Shown: positions 48,688 to 60,500, counted from the first letter of the stretch. The stretch: 64,000 nt of DNA from Bacteroides sp. (GCA_014801955.1 JAAVDE010000012.1:168889-232888), one strand, 5' to 3'. Notes: generated from the sequence alone by a model not told the origin. Program-made: numbers and translations.

Positions 48688-50589
48688 ATGAAGAAATTTC
48701 TACTTCTTGCATCTCTGCTTTTCGCCGCTTTCGGCGCCAAGGCAGAAACCAAAGATCTCGGCCATGTCATAGTATCGCAAAACCAGGCCTGGCAATACGA
48801 CGGTTACACGGCCGGCATCGACGAAACCGACATGGGCTTCGGCGTCAAGCTGCCCAAAACCATGATCAGCAACTTCGCCGGCTGCAAAATCATTGGCTTC
48901 CGCATCGGCTGGGGCGCCCCCCAGTTCCCGGGCGAGCTCAACGTGTTCCTGCGCGAGGGTTCATTTAACGCCCCCGACCTTGCAACTCAGCAGGCCACGG
49001 TCTACAGCAATAATACCACCACCATGTACTGGAACGAGGTAAAGCTCGACAACCCCTATGAAATCACCTATAACACGGAGGATCTCTACATGGGCTACTA
49101 CGTCAGCTTCCCCGCCCAGACTCCGACCGCCTCGATGTCGCCCCTGGGCCAGAGACCCGCAGGCTCGCTCTATTTCTCCTTCCCCGATGAGGTGGACAAT
49201 AACGGCGACCGCATCTGGTTCGATGCCCTCCAGGACACGCGCTACAGCGCTCTGCTCATGGTAGCCATCGTTGAAATCCCCGAAGGCCTGGAAAAAACCG
49301 CAGCCGCCGAAATCACAACCCTGTTCACTCCCGGCATTCAGCGCGTAGGCGACATGAAAACCGCCTACATGAAAATCCGCAACCACGGAACGGAAGACAT
49401 CTCGTCCATCAAGTTCCGCTATTCAATCGGCGACCAATCCTACGAGCACACCCAGGTACTCACCGGTGGCACCATTCCCGCCGGCGAGCAGAAAACCGTC
49501 TACGCTCCCGTTGCAGCTCTCGCAACCGGCAATACCCGCCTGGAAATCACCGAGCTCAACAATAAGCCCAACAACTTCAAGCAGGACCTGACCTATCCGA
49601 TACTGGCAGTGCCCGCCGACGTGGCCGATAACTATCACCACCGCCCCGTCACCGAGTTCTTCGCATCGGAAACCACCCACCTCCAGCCCCTCTATTTCGA
49701 CTCGATTTTCATGGTCGGCTTCAAGCCCCATATCAATGACATATCGCTCATTTGCCATCACATCTCCGACCAGTTCATGACCGGCGACGACGATGACAGC
49801 GCCCTGGGCCTGATGCTGAGCGACAATAACCCGAACGTTGGTATTCCCTCGGTTATGTTTGACCGCTCCGTGGTGCCCACCGACCCCCAGGGTCCCAGCT
49901 CCATTTCCGTTATCAACAGTATTCTCTACCCCGAGTTCGCCGAGTACCCCTACAAGGAAACCCTCGAGCGCCCCACCTTCGTTTCCGTCAACGTTGAAAC
50001 CGCGCTCAACACCGCCTCCGACGAACTGACCATCACCGTTAGCGGCAACATCGAGCCCAACATCCTCCCCGCCGACGAGCAGCTCTACATTTCGGTTTAT
50101 CTCGTTGAGGACTACGTTGAATCAACCGCTCAGGACTGGGCCGACGAAACCCAGAAAGAAGCCTACGGCGGCGTTATCAAACACATGGCCGTTATCCGCC
50201 AGCGTCCCACCTCGGTGTTTGGCGACGTTCTGGGCGCCCAAGGCGAATACTCCAAGACCTACACGGTCGACATTGACCCCGAACTCTGGAAAATCAACGA
50301 CATGCGCGCAATCGCCCTCGTTCACCGCGACCACCGCAACGAACGCTTCGAACGCCAGGTAATCAACGCCGGCGAACGCAGCGCTGGCTCCGCCTCCATC
50401 CGCGCCATCGAGGCCGACGGAACCGAAGCCATCATCAGCGTGGCCAACGGAACCGTTACTCTCAACGGCTCGACTGCCGGCGTTAAGGTCTATAACCTCG
50501 CAGGCATCGAAATGCCCAACTCCGGCCTCCGCACCGGCATCTATGTTGTTAAAGCAGGTACCATCCAAACCAAAGTAATCGTAAAATGA
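48688..50589 (+). CDS. Secreted Omp28-like paralog with T9SS-like C-terminal tail, no CxxC
   Basis: Signal peptide; N-terminal domain resembles the next gene (YWNEVKLDNPYEITYNTEDLYMGYYV); tail VYNLAGIEMPNSGLRTGIYVVKAGTIQTKVIVK. Confidence 0.75.
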   Translation: MKKFLLLASLLFAAFGAKAETKDLGHVIVSQNQAWQYDGYTAGIDETDMGFGVKLPKTMISNFAGCKIIGFRIGWGAPQFPGELNVFLREGSFNAPDLATQQATVYSNNTTTMYWNEVKLDNPYEITYNTEDLYMGYYVSFPAQTPTASMSPLGQRPAGSLYFSFPDEVDNNGDRIWFDALQDTRYSALLMVAIVEIPEGLEKTAAAEITTLFTPGIQRVGDMKTAYMKIRNHGTEDISSIKFRYSIGDQSYEHTQVLTGGTIPAGEQKTVYAPVAALATGNTRLEITELNNKPNNFKQDLTYPILAVPADVADNYHHRPVTEFFASETTHLQPLYFDSIFMVGFKPHINDISLICHHISDQFMTGDDDDSALGLMLSDNNPNVGIPSVMFDRSVVPTDPQGPSSISVINSILYPEFAEYPYKETLERPTFVSVNVETALNTASDELTITVSGNIEPNILPADEQLYISVYLVEDYVESTAQDWADETQKEAYGGVIKHMAVIRQRPTSVFGDVLGAQGEYSKTYTVDIDPELWKINDMRAIALVHRDHRNERFERQVINAGERSAGSASIRAIEADGTEAIISVANGTVTLNGSTAGVKVYNLAGIEMPNSGLRTGIYVVKAGTIQTKVIVK

Positions 50590-52490
50590 ACCTGAAATCC
50601 ATCCTGACCCCGGCGCTGCTGCTCGCTGCAGCAGCCGCCGGCGCTCAGTCAACCACCCATTTCGGCTACGTTGCCGACAATCCGTCGCTTGAAGACCTCT
50701 CGTCGCAGGGAACGAACAAAAACCTCTGGCTCGAATGTGCGGTCGGCTTCGACCCCGCAACCGTGCCCTACTTCGCGTCGCTCAAGGGCGCCAAGATAAC
50801 CGGCGTGCGCTGCTATCTGCGCTGCGACTACAAGCAAAAAGCCCAGGGTCGCACGACTATCAACCTCTATGCCGGCGAACTCAGCGACACTCCCCTGCTG
50901 ACCAAAACGACCAACTTCCTCGAAGGCTGGAACGAAGTCCTGTTCGACGAGCCCTATGAAATCACCGACCCGGAGCTGCCCATCTTCGTGGGCTACAGGG
51001 TTTTCGAACTCATGGGCCCGCAGTCGCTGCCGCTGGTGTCATATTCCCCCTCGGGAGTCACCGGCTCCTATTATGCCAACCCCGGCCGCACAGGCTGGGT
51101 CGACAATTCCGACCGCGGCTCGCTGCTGGTGCAGGCAATCGTTGAGCTCCCCGAAGGCAGCGACCCGATGGCCGCTCCGGGCGCCGTTGCCCAAATCTCC
51201 GGCGCCCCGCGAATCGTTGCTCCCGAAGCGCCCTTCGCCGCCAATCTCTACGTCCACAACTTCTCCTCCTCCCCCATCGAGTCGTTCACTCTGACCACCA
51301 CCAACCCCGACCGCACCTATGATTTCACGCCGGCTGAGCCTATCGCCCCCTTCGGCTCAACGCTCATTCCCACTGAAATCTACACCTCGGACGAGGAAGG
51401 CACCGACGTTAAAATCACCGCCTGCGTCAGCGCAATCAACGGCTCGGAAGTAACCCCGGCAGCAACGACGCAAACAACCCTCTACGTTTCGAAAGACAAC
51501 TTCCTGCGCGTGCCCCTGATCGAGGAATACACCTCGCAGAAATGCGTCAACTGCCCCTTCATGGCCTACTATCTCGAAAAAGCACGCGAAAACGTTGGCC
51601 TGCCCCACATTTTCGTGGCCCACCACTCCGGCTACGCCTACGACTCGTTCACCCAGCAGGTCGACAAGGAGCTGGAATACCTCTTCTTCGGCGAACCGAG
51701 CAACCCCCAGGCAACATATGACCGCACCATCCTGCCCGGCAAAAAGAGCATCATGAACGGCGCCTACGTTGCCGAATGGGAACCCTATGCCGAACTTATC
51801 ACCGAGGCCTACAACCTGCCGGCGTTCGCAACCATCAACGTTAGCCACACAACCGCCGACGACGGCCAAATCTCGGTCAGCGTCAATGGCCGCGTAGCCC
51901 AGGGCGACGTGTCGGCCGACGGCCTGGTCTACCTGTCGACCTACGTTGTTGAAGACAAAATCTCGCGCGACGGCTACCCCCAGATCGGCGTTGACGCCAA
52001 CGTTGACCCGACCGCTCCGGGCGACCTCGCCGCAACCTATCGCCATAACGGCGTTATCCGCCGCAACCTCTCAACGGTTGAACTCGGCGACAAACTCGAC
52101 TTCGACGCCGACGGCAACTTCGCCGTTACCTACGAACCCTTCGCAGCCGATGCCAAGTGGGACCCCGACAACACCCACGTCGTTGCCTTCATTCACCGCA
52201 TCAACAAAGAAGTTCCCGCCGACAACTACGTTCTCAACGCAGCCGACTCCCCCACCCTCTCCGGCAAGAACTCGGCTATCCCCTCGGTCGAAGCCGGCCC
52301 CGAAGCCCTTCGCTGGATCGTTGACGCCAACGGCCGCCTGACCGTTACGACCGCGATCCACTCCGCCCGACTCTTCACGACCGCCGGACGCGAACTCCCG
52401 CTGTCGGCTCGTCTGACCCCCGGAATCTACATTCTGCGCGCAATTCTCCCCTCCGGCGCAGTTCGCAGCGAACGCATTCTCGTGCGCTGA
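50586..52490 (+). CDS. Omp28-related outer membrane/secreted protein with CxxC motif
   Basis: LIEEYTSQKCVNCPFMAYYLEKARENVGLPHIFVAHHSGYAYDSFTQ; tail ARLFTTAGRELPLSARLTPGIYILRA...ILVR; ATGA overlap with the upstream gene. Confidence 0.82.
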   Translation: MNLKSILTPALLLAAAAAGAQSTTHFGYVADNPSLEDLSSQGTNKNLWLECAVGFDPATVPYFASLKGAKITGVRCYLRCDYKQKAQGRTTINLYAGELSDTPLLTKTTNFLEGWNEVLFDEPYEITDPELPIFVGYRVFELMGPQSLPLVSYSPSGVTGSYYANPGRTGWVDNSDRGSLLVQAIVELPEGSDPMAAPGAVAQISGAPRIVAPEAPFAANLYVHNFSSSPIESFTLTTTNPDRTYDFTPAEPIAPFGSTLIPTEIYTSDEEGTDVKITACVSAINGSEVTPAATTQTTLYVSKDNFLRVPLIEEYTSQKCVNCPFMAYYLEKARENVGLPHIFVAHHSGYAYDSFTQQVDKELEYLFFGEPSNPQATYDRTILPGKKSIMNGAYVAEWEPYAELITEAYNLPAFATINVSHTTADDGQISVSVNGRVAQGDVSADGLVYLSTYVVEDKISRDGYPQIGVDANVDPTAPGDLAATYRHNGVIRRNLSTVELGDKLDFDADGNFAVTYEPFAADAKWDPDNTHVVAFIHRINKEVPADNYVLNAADSPTLSGKNSAIPSVEAGPEALRWIVDANGRLTVTTAIHSARLFTTAGRELPLSARLTPGIYILRAILPSGAVRSERILVR

Positions 52491-52525
52491 TTTTCCGCAG
52501 ATTTGCTCACCTCAGAAATTTTTCG

Positions 52526-52533
52526 TATATTTG
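52526..52533 (+). promoter_or_regulatory. -7 element TATATTTG upstream of secDF
   Basis: TAnnTTTG, 79 nt upstream of the ATG at 52613. Confidence 0.45.
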
Positions 52534-52612
52534 CGCGCATTTTCATGCGAAATGCCCAATCCTAACGAAATAATTTTTAACCATTTCACACTAAAAGACA
52601 TTATCTAAACAC

Positions 52613-55474
52613 ATGAACAGCAAAGGTTCTTTGGGAAGCATCGTGGCGGGCGTAATCGCCATCTTCCTCGTGCTCATCTGCCTGTTCTATCTGTCGTTCT
52701 CCTGGAAAGGAAACCAGATTGAAAACCAGGGCAAAGAGTACGCCGCCGCCGTTGCCGGCGCCGACAACACAACCGACGCCTACACCGGTGCCTACAAGCA
52801 CTACATGGACTCCGTAGCGCTCGAACCCGTTTACATGGGCTACACCTATGCCGAAGTGCAGCGCTGGGGCGTGGGCCTCGGCCTCGACCTCAAAGGCGGC
52901 ATGAACGTTACCCTCCAGGTCAACATGGGCGACATGATCAAATCGCTGGCCGCTGACCCCAACGGCACTACCCTGCGCCGCGCAGTCAACGCAACCGACT
53001 CGATTGCCTACGCAGCCCCCGAAACCGAATACGTTGAAACCTTCATCGAACAATACAAGCTCGCCGCCAACAATCCTCAGGTGGACTTCTCGGTAGTGTT
53101 CCCCGACGTAATCTCCTCGAACGGCACCAACTACGGCGCTGTGGCCGACAAACTGAAATCCGAAGCCCAGGACCGCGTGAACACCTCGGCAACCAACGTG
53201 CTCCGCAACCGTATCGACGCCTTCGGCGTTGTTTCGCCCAACATTCAGGTGCTCCAGGGCAAACAGGGCCAGATTCTTCTGGAACTCCCCGGCGTTAAGG
53301 AACACGAACGCGTGCGCGACCTGCTCCAGCGCTCCGCCAACCTCGAATTCTACGAAATGTATAACATCTCCGACATTCAGGAAGGCCTGCGCAAAGCCTA
53401 CGCCTACAACAACGACACCCTTAAATCGCTGCTCGCTCCCAGCCAGTACAACTCGCCGCTGATCGGCTATGCCCGCGCTAAGGACAAAGAAACCATCAAC
53501 GCAATTTTCCGCTCTCCCGAAGTGCGCGCCGCCCTGCCCAACAATCTCAAGCTCGCATGGTCCAACAAGGCCGTGAAGCCCGAAAACGTTGGCGGTCAGA
53601 AAGACATCTACTCGCTCGTTGCTCTCCGCACCGACATTGACCCCGAAACCCACGAACAGCGCCCCCGAATGAACGGCGACAACATCGTTGACGCCTCGAC
53701 CGACTTCGACGCCATGCGCGGCCAGACCGTTAACATGCGCATGAACCCCGAAGGTGCACGCCAGTGGGCTGCAGTTACCCGCGCCAACGTTGGCAAGCCC
53801 GTAGCCATCGTGCTCGACGACGTTGTTTACTCCTACCCCGTTATCAACACCGTTATTGAAGGCGGCTCCTCTGAAATCACCGGCGACTTCACCGTTCAGG
53901 AAGCACAAGACCTTGCAAACGTGTTGAAATCCGGTAAGATGACCGCCCGCGTAAGCATTATCTCCGACATGGTCGTTGGCCCGTCGCTCGGCGCCCAGGC
54001 CATCAAGGACGGCATCATGTCGTTCGTCGTTGCCCTGGTGCTGCTGATGATTTTCATGTGCGCCATGTATGGCCTCATCCCCGGCCTCGTTGCCAACCTC
54101 GGCCTCGTGCTCAACATCTTCTTCACCTTCGGCATCCTCGCCTCGTTCCAGGCCGTTCTGACCCTCTCGGGTATCGCCGGTATCGTGCTGGCTCTCGGCA
54201 TGGCAGTTGACGCCAACGTGCTCATCTTCGAACGCGCCAAGGAAGAACTCCGCGCCGGCAAGAACGCCCGCACCGCAATTGCCGACGGCTACTCCAACGC
54301 CTTCTCCGCAATCTTCGACTCCAACCTGACCTCGATTATCACCGGCATTATCCTGCTGCTGTTCGGCACCGGCCCCATCAAGGGCTTCGCAACAACCCTT
54401 ATCATCGGCCTCTGCTGCTCGTTCTTCACCGCCGTTTACCTGACCCGTCTGGTATTCATCCTCGGCGCCAAGAATAAAGCATTCCAGAACCTCACCTTCT
54501 CGACCAAGCTCTCGGCTAATCTCTTTGCCAACGCCAAATATAACTTCCTCGGCACCCGCAAAATGTCGTTCACCATTGCCGGCGTCGTAATCGTTGCAAT
54601 CATCTGCTCGCTCTGCCTGCGCGGTCTCAACCAGGGCATCGACTTCTCCGGCGGTCGCAACTACGTCGTTAAATTCGACCACCCCGTTGAAGCCTCCAAG
54701 ATTCAGGCCGACCTGCAGCCCCTCTTCCCCGACGCATCCGTTTCCGTTATCACCATCGAAAACAAAAACCAGGTGCGCGTTTCGACCAACTACAAAATCA
54801 AAGACTCCTCGCCCGAAGTTGAATCGGAAATCGTTGGCCTGCTCTTCAACGGTCTTGCCCCCGAAATGAACGGCATCACCCCCGAACAGTTCTCGACCGC
54901 CAACACCGAATTCGGCCTCATCTCCTCGCAGAAAGTTGGTCCCTCCGTTGCCGACGACATGAAGAAAGACGCCTACATTGCCGTGACCCTCGCCCTCATC
55001 GCAATGTTCCTCTACATCCTCATCCGCTTCCGCAACGTTGCCTTCTCGCTCGGCGCCCTTGCCGCAGTTGCCTTCACCGCATTCTGCATCATCGGCTTCT
55101 ACAGCTTCTTCTATGGCCTCGTGCCCTTCTCGATGGAAATCGACCAGACCTTCATTGCCGCTATCCTGACCGTTATCGGTTATCAGATTAACGACACTGT
55201 GGTCGTGTTCGACCGCGTGCGCGAAAACATTACCCTCTATCCCAAACAGAACTTCTTCGAACTCATCAACAAGTCGATCAACTCTACCCTGGGCCGCACG
55301 GTAATGACCTCCGCATCAACCCTGCTCGTTCTGCTCTGCATCTTCATTCTCGGCGGTGAAGCCATCCGCGCATTCACCTTCGCCATGATTTCCGGCGTAG
55401 TAATCGGCACCCTCGCCACCATCTACATCGCCGCTCCCGTGGCCTATCTGACCGACTCGAAGAAGAAAGCCTGA
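52613..55474 (+). CDS. secDF: Protein translocase subunit SecDF (fused)
   Basis: GLGLDLKGGMNVTLQV; NVLRNRIDAFGVVSPNIQ; GMAVDANVLIFERAKEELRAGK; SecF part GIDFSGGRNYVVKF and TVIGYQINDTVVVFDRVREN. Confidence 0.97.
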   Translation: MNSKGSLGSIVAGVIAIFLVLICLFYLSFSWKGNQIENQGKEYAAAVAGADNTTDAYTGAYKHYMDSVALEPVYMGYTYAEVQRWGVGLGLDLKGGMNVTLQVNMGDMIKSLAADPNGTTLRRAVNATDSIAYAAPETEYVETFIEQYKLAANNPQVDFSVVFPDVISSNGTNYGAVADKLKSEAQDRVNTSATNVLRNRIDAFGVVSPNIQVLQGKQGQILLELPGVKEHERVRDLLQRSANLEFYEMYNISDIQEGLRKAYAYNNDTLKSLLAPSQYNSPLIGYARAKDKETINAIFRSPEVRAALPNNLKLAWSNKAVKPENVGGQKDIYSLVALRTDIDPETHEQRPRMNGDNIVDASTDFDAMRGQTVNMRMNPEGARQWAAVTRANVGKPVAIVLDDVVYSYPVINTVIEGGSSEITGDFTVQEAQDLANVLKSGKMTARVSIISDMVVGPSLGAQAIKDGIMSFVVALVLLMIFMCAMYGLIPGLVANLGLVLNIFFTFGILASFQAVLTLSGIAGIVLALGMAVDANVLIFERAKEELRAGKNARTAIADGYSNAFSAIFDSNLTSIITGIILLLFGTGPIKGFATTLIIGLCCSFFTAVYLTRLVFILGAKNKAFQNLTFSTKLSANLFANAKYNFLGTRKMSFTIAGVVIVAIICSLCLRGLNQGIDFSGGRNYVVKFDHPVEASKIQADLQPLFPDASVSVITIENKNQVRVSTNYKIKDSSPEVESEIVGLLFNGLAPEMNGITPEQFSTANTEFGLISSQKVGPSVADDMKKDAYIAVTLALIAMFLYILIRFRNVAFSLGALAAVAFTAFCIIGFYSFFYGLVPFSMEIDQTFIAAILTVIGYQINDTVVVFDRVRENITLYPKQNFFELINKSINSTLGRTVMTSASTLLVLLCIFILGGEAIRAFTFAMISGVVIGTLATIYIAAPVAYLTDSKKKA

Positions 55475-55500
55475 ACCTGACCCCTGAAATCAATAATCCG

Positions 55501-55534
55501 AAAGGCCTCCGCCCCCTCCCGGGCAGAGGCCTTT
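55501..55534. terminator. Intrinsic terminator after secDF
   Basis: AAAGGCCTC / GAGGCCTTT perfect 9-bp stem with 16-nt loop, followed by T. Confidence 0.75.
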
Positions 55535-55583
55535 TCCCCAACCGACACTAACCCATCTACCCCACTCCCCAAAGGCTCCGCCA

Positions 55584-56030
55584 ATGATTACAACCATCTC
55601 CAACCTCGCCCAGGCGCAACAGGCCCTCGGCTCCGGCGCCCGCTGGCTCCATCTGACCGACCCCGCCGACCTCGACGCCATAATCCCCGAGGCGCGCAAT
55701 GCAAACGTCATTCTGACCCTGCAGTCCGACCACCGGCGCGTTCTCGAAACTCTCATCCACGGCGTTATTCTCGGCCCCGCCGACACCCCCGCCGCCGAAG
55801 TGCGCGAACTCCTCGGCCCCCACGCCATTATCGGCTGCCGGGTGGCCTCGCTCTTCGAAATCATGAACCTCGCGCCGCTCGACGTTGACTTCTTCGTTCT
55901 CGACCTCCCGGCCGAGCAGGCAGCCGAAATCATTGCCCTGGCCCGCGCAAAAGGCGTTGAGCAACGAATCGCAACCCCCTGCCCCACCCCGGGCGCCGAC
56001 GCAATTATCGCGCCCGTTAACGCAATTTAA
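55584..56030 (+). CDS. Hypothetical protein, possibly TIM-barrel/thiamine-phosphate-synthase-like
   Basis: WLHLTDPADLDAIIPEARNANVILTLQSDHRRVLETLIHGVILGP...; phase-like beta/alpha pattern, about 148 aa. Confidence 0.5.
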   Translation: MITTISNLAQAQQALGSGARWLHLTDPADLDAIIPEARNANVILTLQSDHRRVLETLIHGVILGPADTPAAEVRELLGPHAIIGCRVASLFEIMNLAPLDVDFFVLDLPAEQAAEIIALARAKGVEQRIATPCPTPGADAIIAPVNAI

Positions 56031-56065
56031 CCGACCCGGGCAACGTGTTTGCCCGCAAAAATTCG

Positions 56066-56073
56066 TAACTTTG
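56066..56073 (+). promoter_or_regulatory. -7 element TAACTTTG upstream of recA
   Basis: Exact TAnnTTTG, 62 nt upstream of the recA ATG. Confidence 0.5.
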
Positions 56074-56135
56074 CACTCGTGGTTACCAACCCACATTACT
56101 AATTATAAACTACTAATCACTAATTCCAACTAACT

Positions 56136-57308
56136 ATGGCAAAAAAAATCACCCCCGCCGGTGCCGCTGCCGATCCCAAAGCAGCCAAACTCGAAGCCCT
56201 CAAACAAGCTATGGGCAAGATTGAAAAAAGCTACGGCCGCGGTGCCATCATGAAGATGGGCGACGAAGTGGTTGAGAAAGTCGACGTGATACCTACCGGC
56301 TCCATCGGCCTCAACATGGCCCTGGGCGTAGGCGGATATCCGCGTGGCCGCGTGATCGAAATCTACGGCCCCGAATCGTCCGGCAAAACTACCCTTGCTA
56401 TCCACGCCATTGCCCAGGCCCAAAAGGCCGGCGGCATCGCTGCAATCATTGACGCCGAGCACGCCTTTGACCCCTACTACGCAAAAGCCCTCGGGGTCGA
56501 CATCGACTCTCTCTACATTTCTCAGCCCGACAACGGCGAGCAGGCCCTCGAAATCGCCGAACAGCTCATTCGCTCGGCGGCCATCGACATTCTGGTTATC
56601 GACTCCGTTGCCGCACTGACCCCCAAAAGCGAAATCGACGGCGACATGGGCGACCGCCAGGTAGGCCTCCAGGCCCGACTGATGAGCCAGGCCCTGCGAA
56701 AACTGACCGGCGCGATTTCCCGAACCAAAACCTGCTGCATTTTCATTAACCAGCTCCGCGCGAAAATCGGCGCCATGTTCGGCCCCGCCGAAACAACGAC
56801 CGGCGGCAACGCGCTGAAGTTCTACTCCTCGGTGCGCATCGAAATCCGCCCGACGACCACCATTAAAAACGGCGACGAGCCCATTGGCCGCCTCGCTGTT
56901 TGCAAGGTAGTTAAAAACAAGGTGGCACCCCCGTTCAAACGCGCCGAGTTCGACATCATGTTCGGCCAAGGCATTTCCCGCTCAGGAGAAATCCTCGACA
57001 TGGCCGTTGACTTCGACATCATCCAAAAGTCCGGCTCATGGTTCAGCTACGACGGCGGAAAACTCGCCCAGGGACGCGACGCCGCAAAATCCGTCATCGC
57101 CGACAATCCCGAACTCGCCGACGAACTCGAAGCAAAAATCATGGAAGCCCTCCGCGAGAACCCCGACAAGAAGCGCGCCTCGCGAGCTCCCAAGTTCAAA
57201 CGCGCCGGCGCGAGCGCCGACTCTGCCCCCGCAGCCGACGCCGACTCCGCCCCGGCCGACACCGACTCTCCCGCCGACGAAGAGTTTTCAATCGAAGAAG
57301 ACGAATAA
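56136..57308 (+). CDS. recA: Recombinase RecA
   Basis: [75 protein letters not shown]. Confidence 0.98.
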   Translation: MAKKITPAGAAADPKAAKLEALKQAMGKIEKSYGRGAIMKMGDEVVEKVDVIPTGSIGLNMALGVGGYPRGRVIEIYGPESSGKTTLAIHAIAQAQKAGGIAAIIDAEHAFDPYYAKALGVDIDSLYISQPDNGEQALEIAEQLIRSAAIDILVIDSVAALTPKSEIDGDMGDRQVGLQARLMSQALRKLTGAISRTKTCCIFINQLRAKIGAMFGPAETTTGGNALKFYSSVRIEIRPTTTIKNGDEPIGRLAVCKVVKNKVAPPFKRAEFDIMFGQGISRSGEILDMAVDFDIIQKSGSWFSYDGGKLAQGRDAAKSVIADNPELADELEAKIMEALRENPDKKRASRAPKFKRAGASADSAPAADADSAPADTDSPADEEFSIEEDE

Positions 57309-57470
57309 TTTCGCCGAGGTTCCCGCAAAAGAACCTGACACACCGAAAAATAACCCCATTTTTCAAAGCGGCAGCGCCCAAATCGGGCCTGCCGCTAACT
57401 TTTTTATGGTAAAAAAGTAACAAAATGCACACAAATTGCTCAAAACGTTGGTAAACCGAAATAATTTTTG

Positions 57471-57478
57471 TACTTTTG
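57471..57478 (+). promoter_or_regulatory. -7 element TACTTTTG upstream of the large secreted protein gene
   Basis: TAnnTTTG, 43 nt upstream of the ATG at 57522. Confidence 0.45.
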
Positions 57479-57521
57479 CCGCCATAATCCTATTTAATTC
57501 ACAATTTATTTAACACTTAAC

Positions 57522-60500
57522 ATGAAAAGATTGTACTCCATCATGCTCTCGGCCGCAGTCGCCGTCGCAGCATCCGCAGCAATCCCGGTGAGCAAAGCAC
57601 CCGCGCAACTCACTCCCCGAGCTGCAACAGAGGTGGTATCGCCCCTGCCCGGCGGCATCAACATTCGCATAGCCGAACCGCAGCAGTCGATCGCCGAAGC
57701 CCTGCCGACAAAGAACCGCACTCAGCAGACCCGCCTTCAGGGCACTTCGCTGCAGCGCATAGCAAAAGCGCCCCGCAAGGCCGACGGCACCGGTTCGAAA
57801 TACGACGGCACCTACACCCTGACTGCCGGCGAATGGTACTATAATACCCAATCGCAAAGCTCTGTTCCCGTTCAAGTTGAAATGACGGTTGAAGACGGCG
57901 TTGCCATTATCAGTAACGACGACTACCTCGTTTCCGACATCATGGCGCTGTTTGACGAAGAAACCGGCGTTATGTCGTTCGTTAACTACTACGTTGGCGC
58001 AAACACCAACCACGCAATTTCATTCATGCCTTTCATTTGGAACGGCACCATTAACCACACTACCTACTCCGTTACCTTCAACGAAGAAACCCAATCGTTC
58101 GACATTCCCGCCGACCACGGCCTCGACTGGCTTGCTTGGGATGTTGCCAACATCGCCGATGCCAAGGCCTACAATGTAGACTCGGCCATTGGTTCTTATG
58201 ATACATTTGACCTCGAAGGCCTGGCCAAGAATGACGACTCAACAACCTGGACGTCCATCGGCACCGGCGAATGGTACGAAGGCCTCCTGACCATTTTCTC
58301 CGACATCGACGAAGGTCAGCACTGGTCGGTTGAAATCGAAGAATGCGACCAGACGCCCGGCGTTTACCGCATGAAACCCTATGCCGTTGCAGGTAACCCC
58401 ATTGCCCAACTACTGGGTAAGGTTGACTCCTCTACCGAAGTAATCGTTAACGCAACCGACCCCACAAAGGTATATACCGACGGTAGCTTCGCCCCCTTCG
58501 GCCTGCGCACCTTCTGCGGCATTAACAAGGAGAATAACTTCCAAAGCAGCGTCTACGGCACCCTGGAGGACAAGGTTATCACCTTCCCGGCAGCATCTTT
58601 CGCCTACTATAACAACGGCACTTGGTACGTCGTTAACAAAAGCGGCTTCAAAATCGCCCTCCCCGGCGCTGTTATTAAGGACTACACCCTGAAAGCTACC
58701 ACAACCGACATCTGCTCGCCCGCAGCTGAAACCACCGTTAACCTGACCGTGGGAGCCGACATCGCATCCCTCAAGGCAGTAGTTCTGCCCGGCAAGTACG
58801 AAACCGCATATGGCACCAACGCCCAGATTGTTGCCGCCAACGGCACCGAAGTCACCATCGGCGACTCTTTCACCATTGAAACTCCCACTGAAGGCGGCAT
58901 CTACTCCATCATGATTGTTGGTCTGGACGCCAACGGCGATATCGTTGCCACTGCCAACACCTATCAGCTTGTCGACGCCGAACAGACTATGGACTGGGAC
59001 GTGGTTACCTGGGAAGTGGTTCCCAACGTTAAGGCAACCTTTACCGAAGGATTCCTCGCCGGCATCTTCAGCGACATTGACGCAGAAGATTTCGAAGTAG
59101 TTCTCGAAGAAAGCACCATTACCCCCGGCCGCTTCCGCTTCGAAGCTCCCTACGCTCAACATTCGAAGAAGTTCCCCGTTGCCGACCACTCCCCTGCCCA
59201 TAAACACTACATCTACGTTAACGCTACCGACCCCGACAAAGTCTATGTTGAGCTCTCGCCCCTGGGCGTAAGCGTTCCCGGCTTCGGTTCAGCCTATGGT
59301 TACTCTTTCCCCGGACTCTATGCCGGCACTGCAAACTTTGAAACCGTTCCCGACTCTTATTTCGGCACTTTTGCCGACGGCAAAATCAACGTGCCCGCAC
59401 TCGCTTCGTTCAATAACTCCCCCAATACCGCAAACTACACCGCATCTCTGACCCTCACCATCGACACCATCGCAGAACCGACTCCGATCGAAGAGTGGAA
59501 GTCGCTCGGCGAAGGCACCTGGGTTGACGGCTTCTTCACCGACTGGTATGTTCTGTTTGAGGGTGTTAACAACTCTTGGACCGTAAACATCGAAGAAAAC
59601 ACCACTACCCCCGGTCTCTACCGCGTTCTCCCCTATGCCTCTGAAACCGAAGGCGCTGAAAATCTCGACGACGCCGACGATTCCAACTACTTCCTGGTTA
59701 ACGCTACCGACCCCGAAAAGGTGTTCATCGAAGGCCCGTTCACTCCCTTCGGCGACTATGACCTGCGCCAGAACTGCGCCGAAAGCTGCGAAGACTATGA
59801 TGGCGAAGGCACCTACGGCAAGTTCGTTGACGGCGAAATCTTCTTCCCCGCACGCTCGTTTACTGAATATTACGAAGGCGAAGCCTACGATCCCACCAAC
59901 ACCGAAGGCATCCTGATGATCGTTCTCCCCGGCCATGAAGTCAAGGACTACCAGCTGGTAACCGCTTCTTCGCTCTGCGGCGACAACGGCAAGGCTACCA
60001 TCAACTTCGAAACCGTTGGCAGCGGCATCGCTTCGATTCAGACAACCACCGTTGCCGGCCACTATATCTTTGCCGACGACGTTGAAGGCGAACCGGTCAA
60101 CGTTGACCTGTCGGTTGCTGAAGCCATCAGCCACACCGTTAACAACCCCGTTGGTGGCAACACTACCCTGGTTGAAGCTCTCGACGCCAACGGCAACGTT
60201 CGTCGCGCCAAAACCGTTTACCACTTCAACAACTTCGACTTCATCGGCTGGCACTACGTTAAGGAAGCCAAGGTTACCGAATCGTGCCTCTTCCCCGCCT
60301 TCGGCTATGAAGACGCCGAACTGACCTGCAACTTCGAGGAGAAGGACGACGAACCCGGAATGTATCGCATCGCCAACGTTTATCGCGAACACGACTACTC
60401 GCTCGGCCACCTGATGCACAACCACTATCTCTACATCGACGCCACCGACCCCGACTATGTTAAGGTAATTCCCTCCAACACCGGCGTAGGCGACGACGAT

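Noticed and set aside
52601-54682. 693-aa minus-strand ORF antisense to secDF
   Set aside because: Codon-bias shadow of a high-GC gene; low-complexity His/Val/Glu/Gly-rich translation; sense strand is clearly SecDF.
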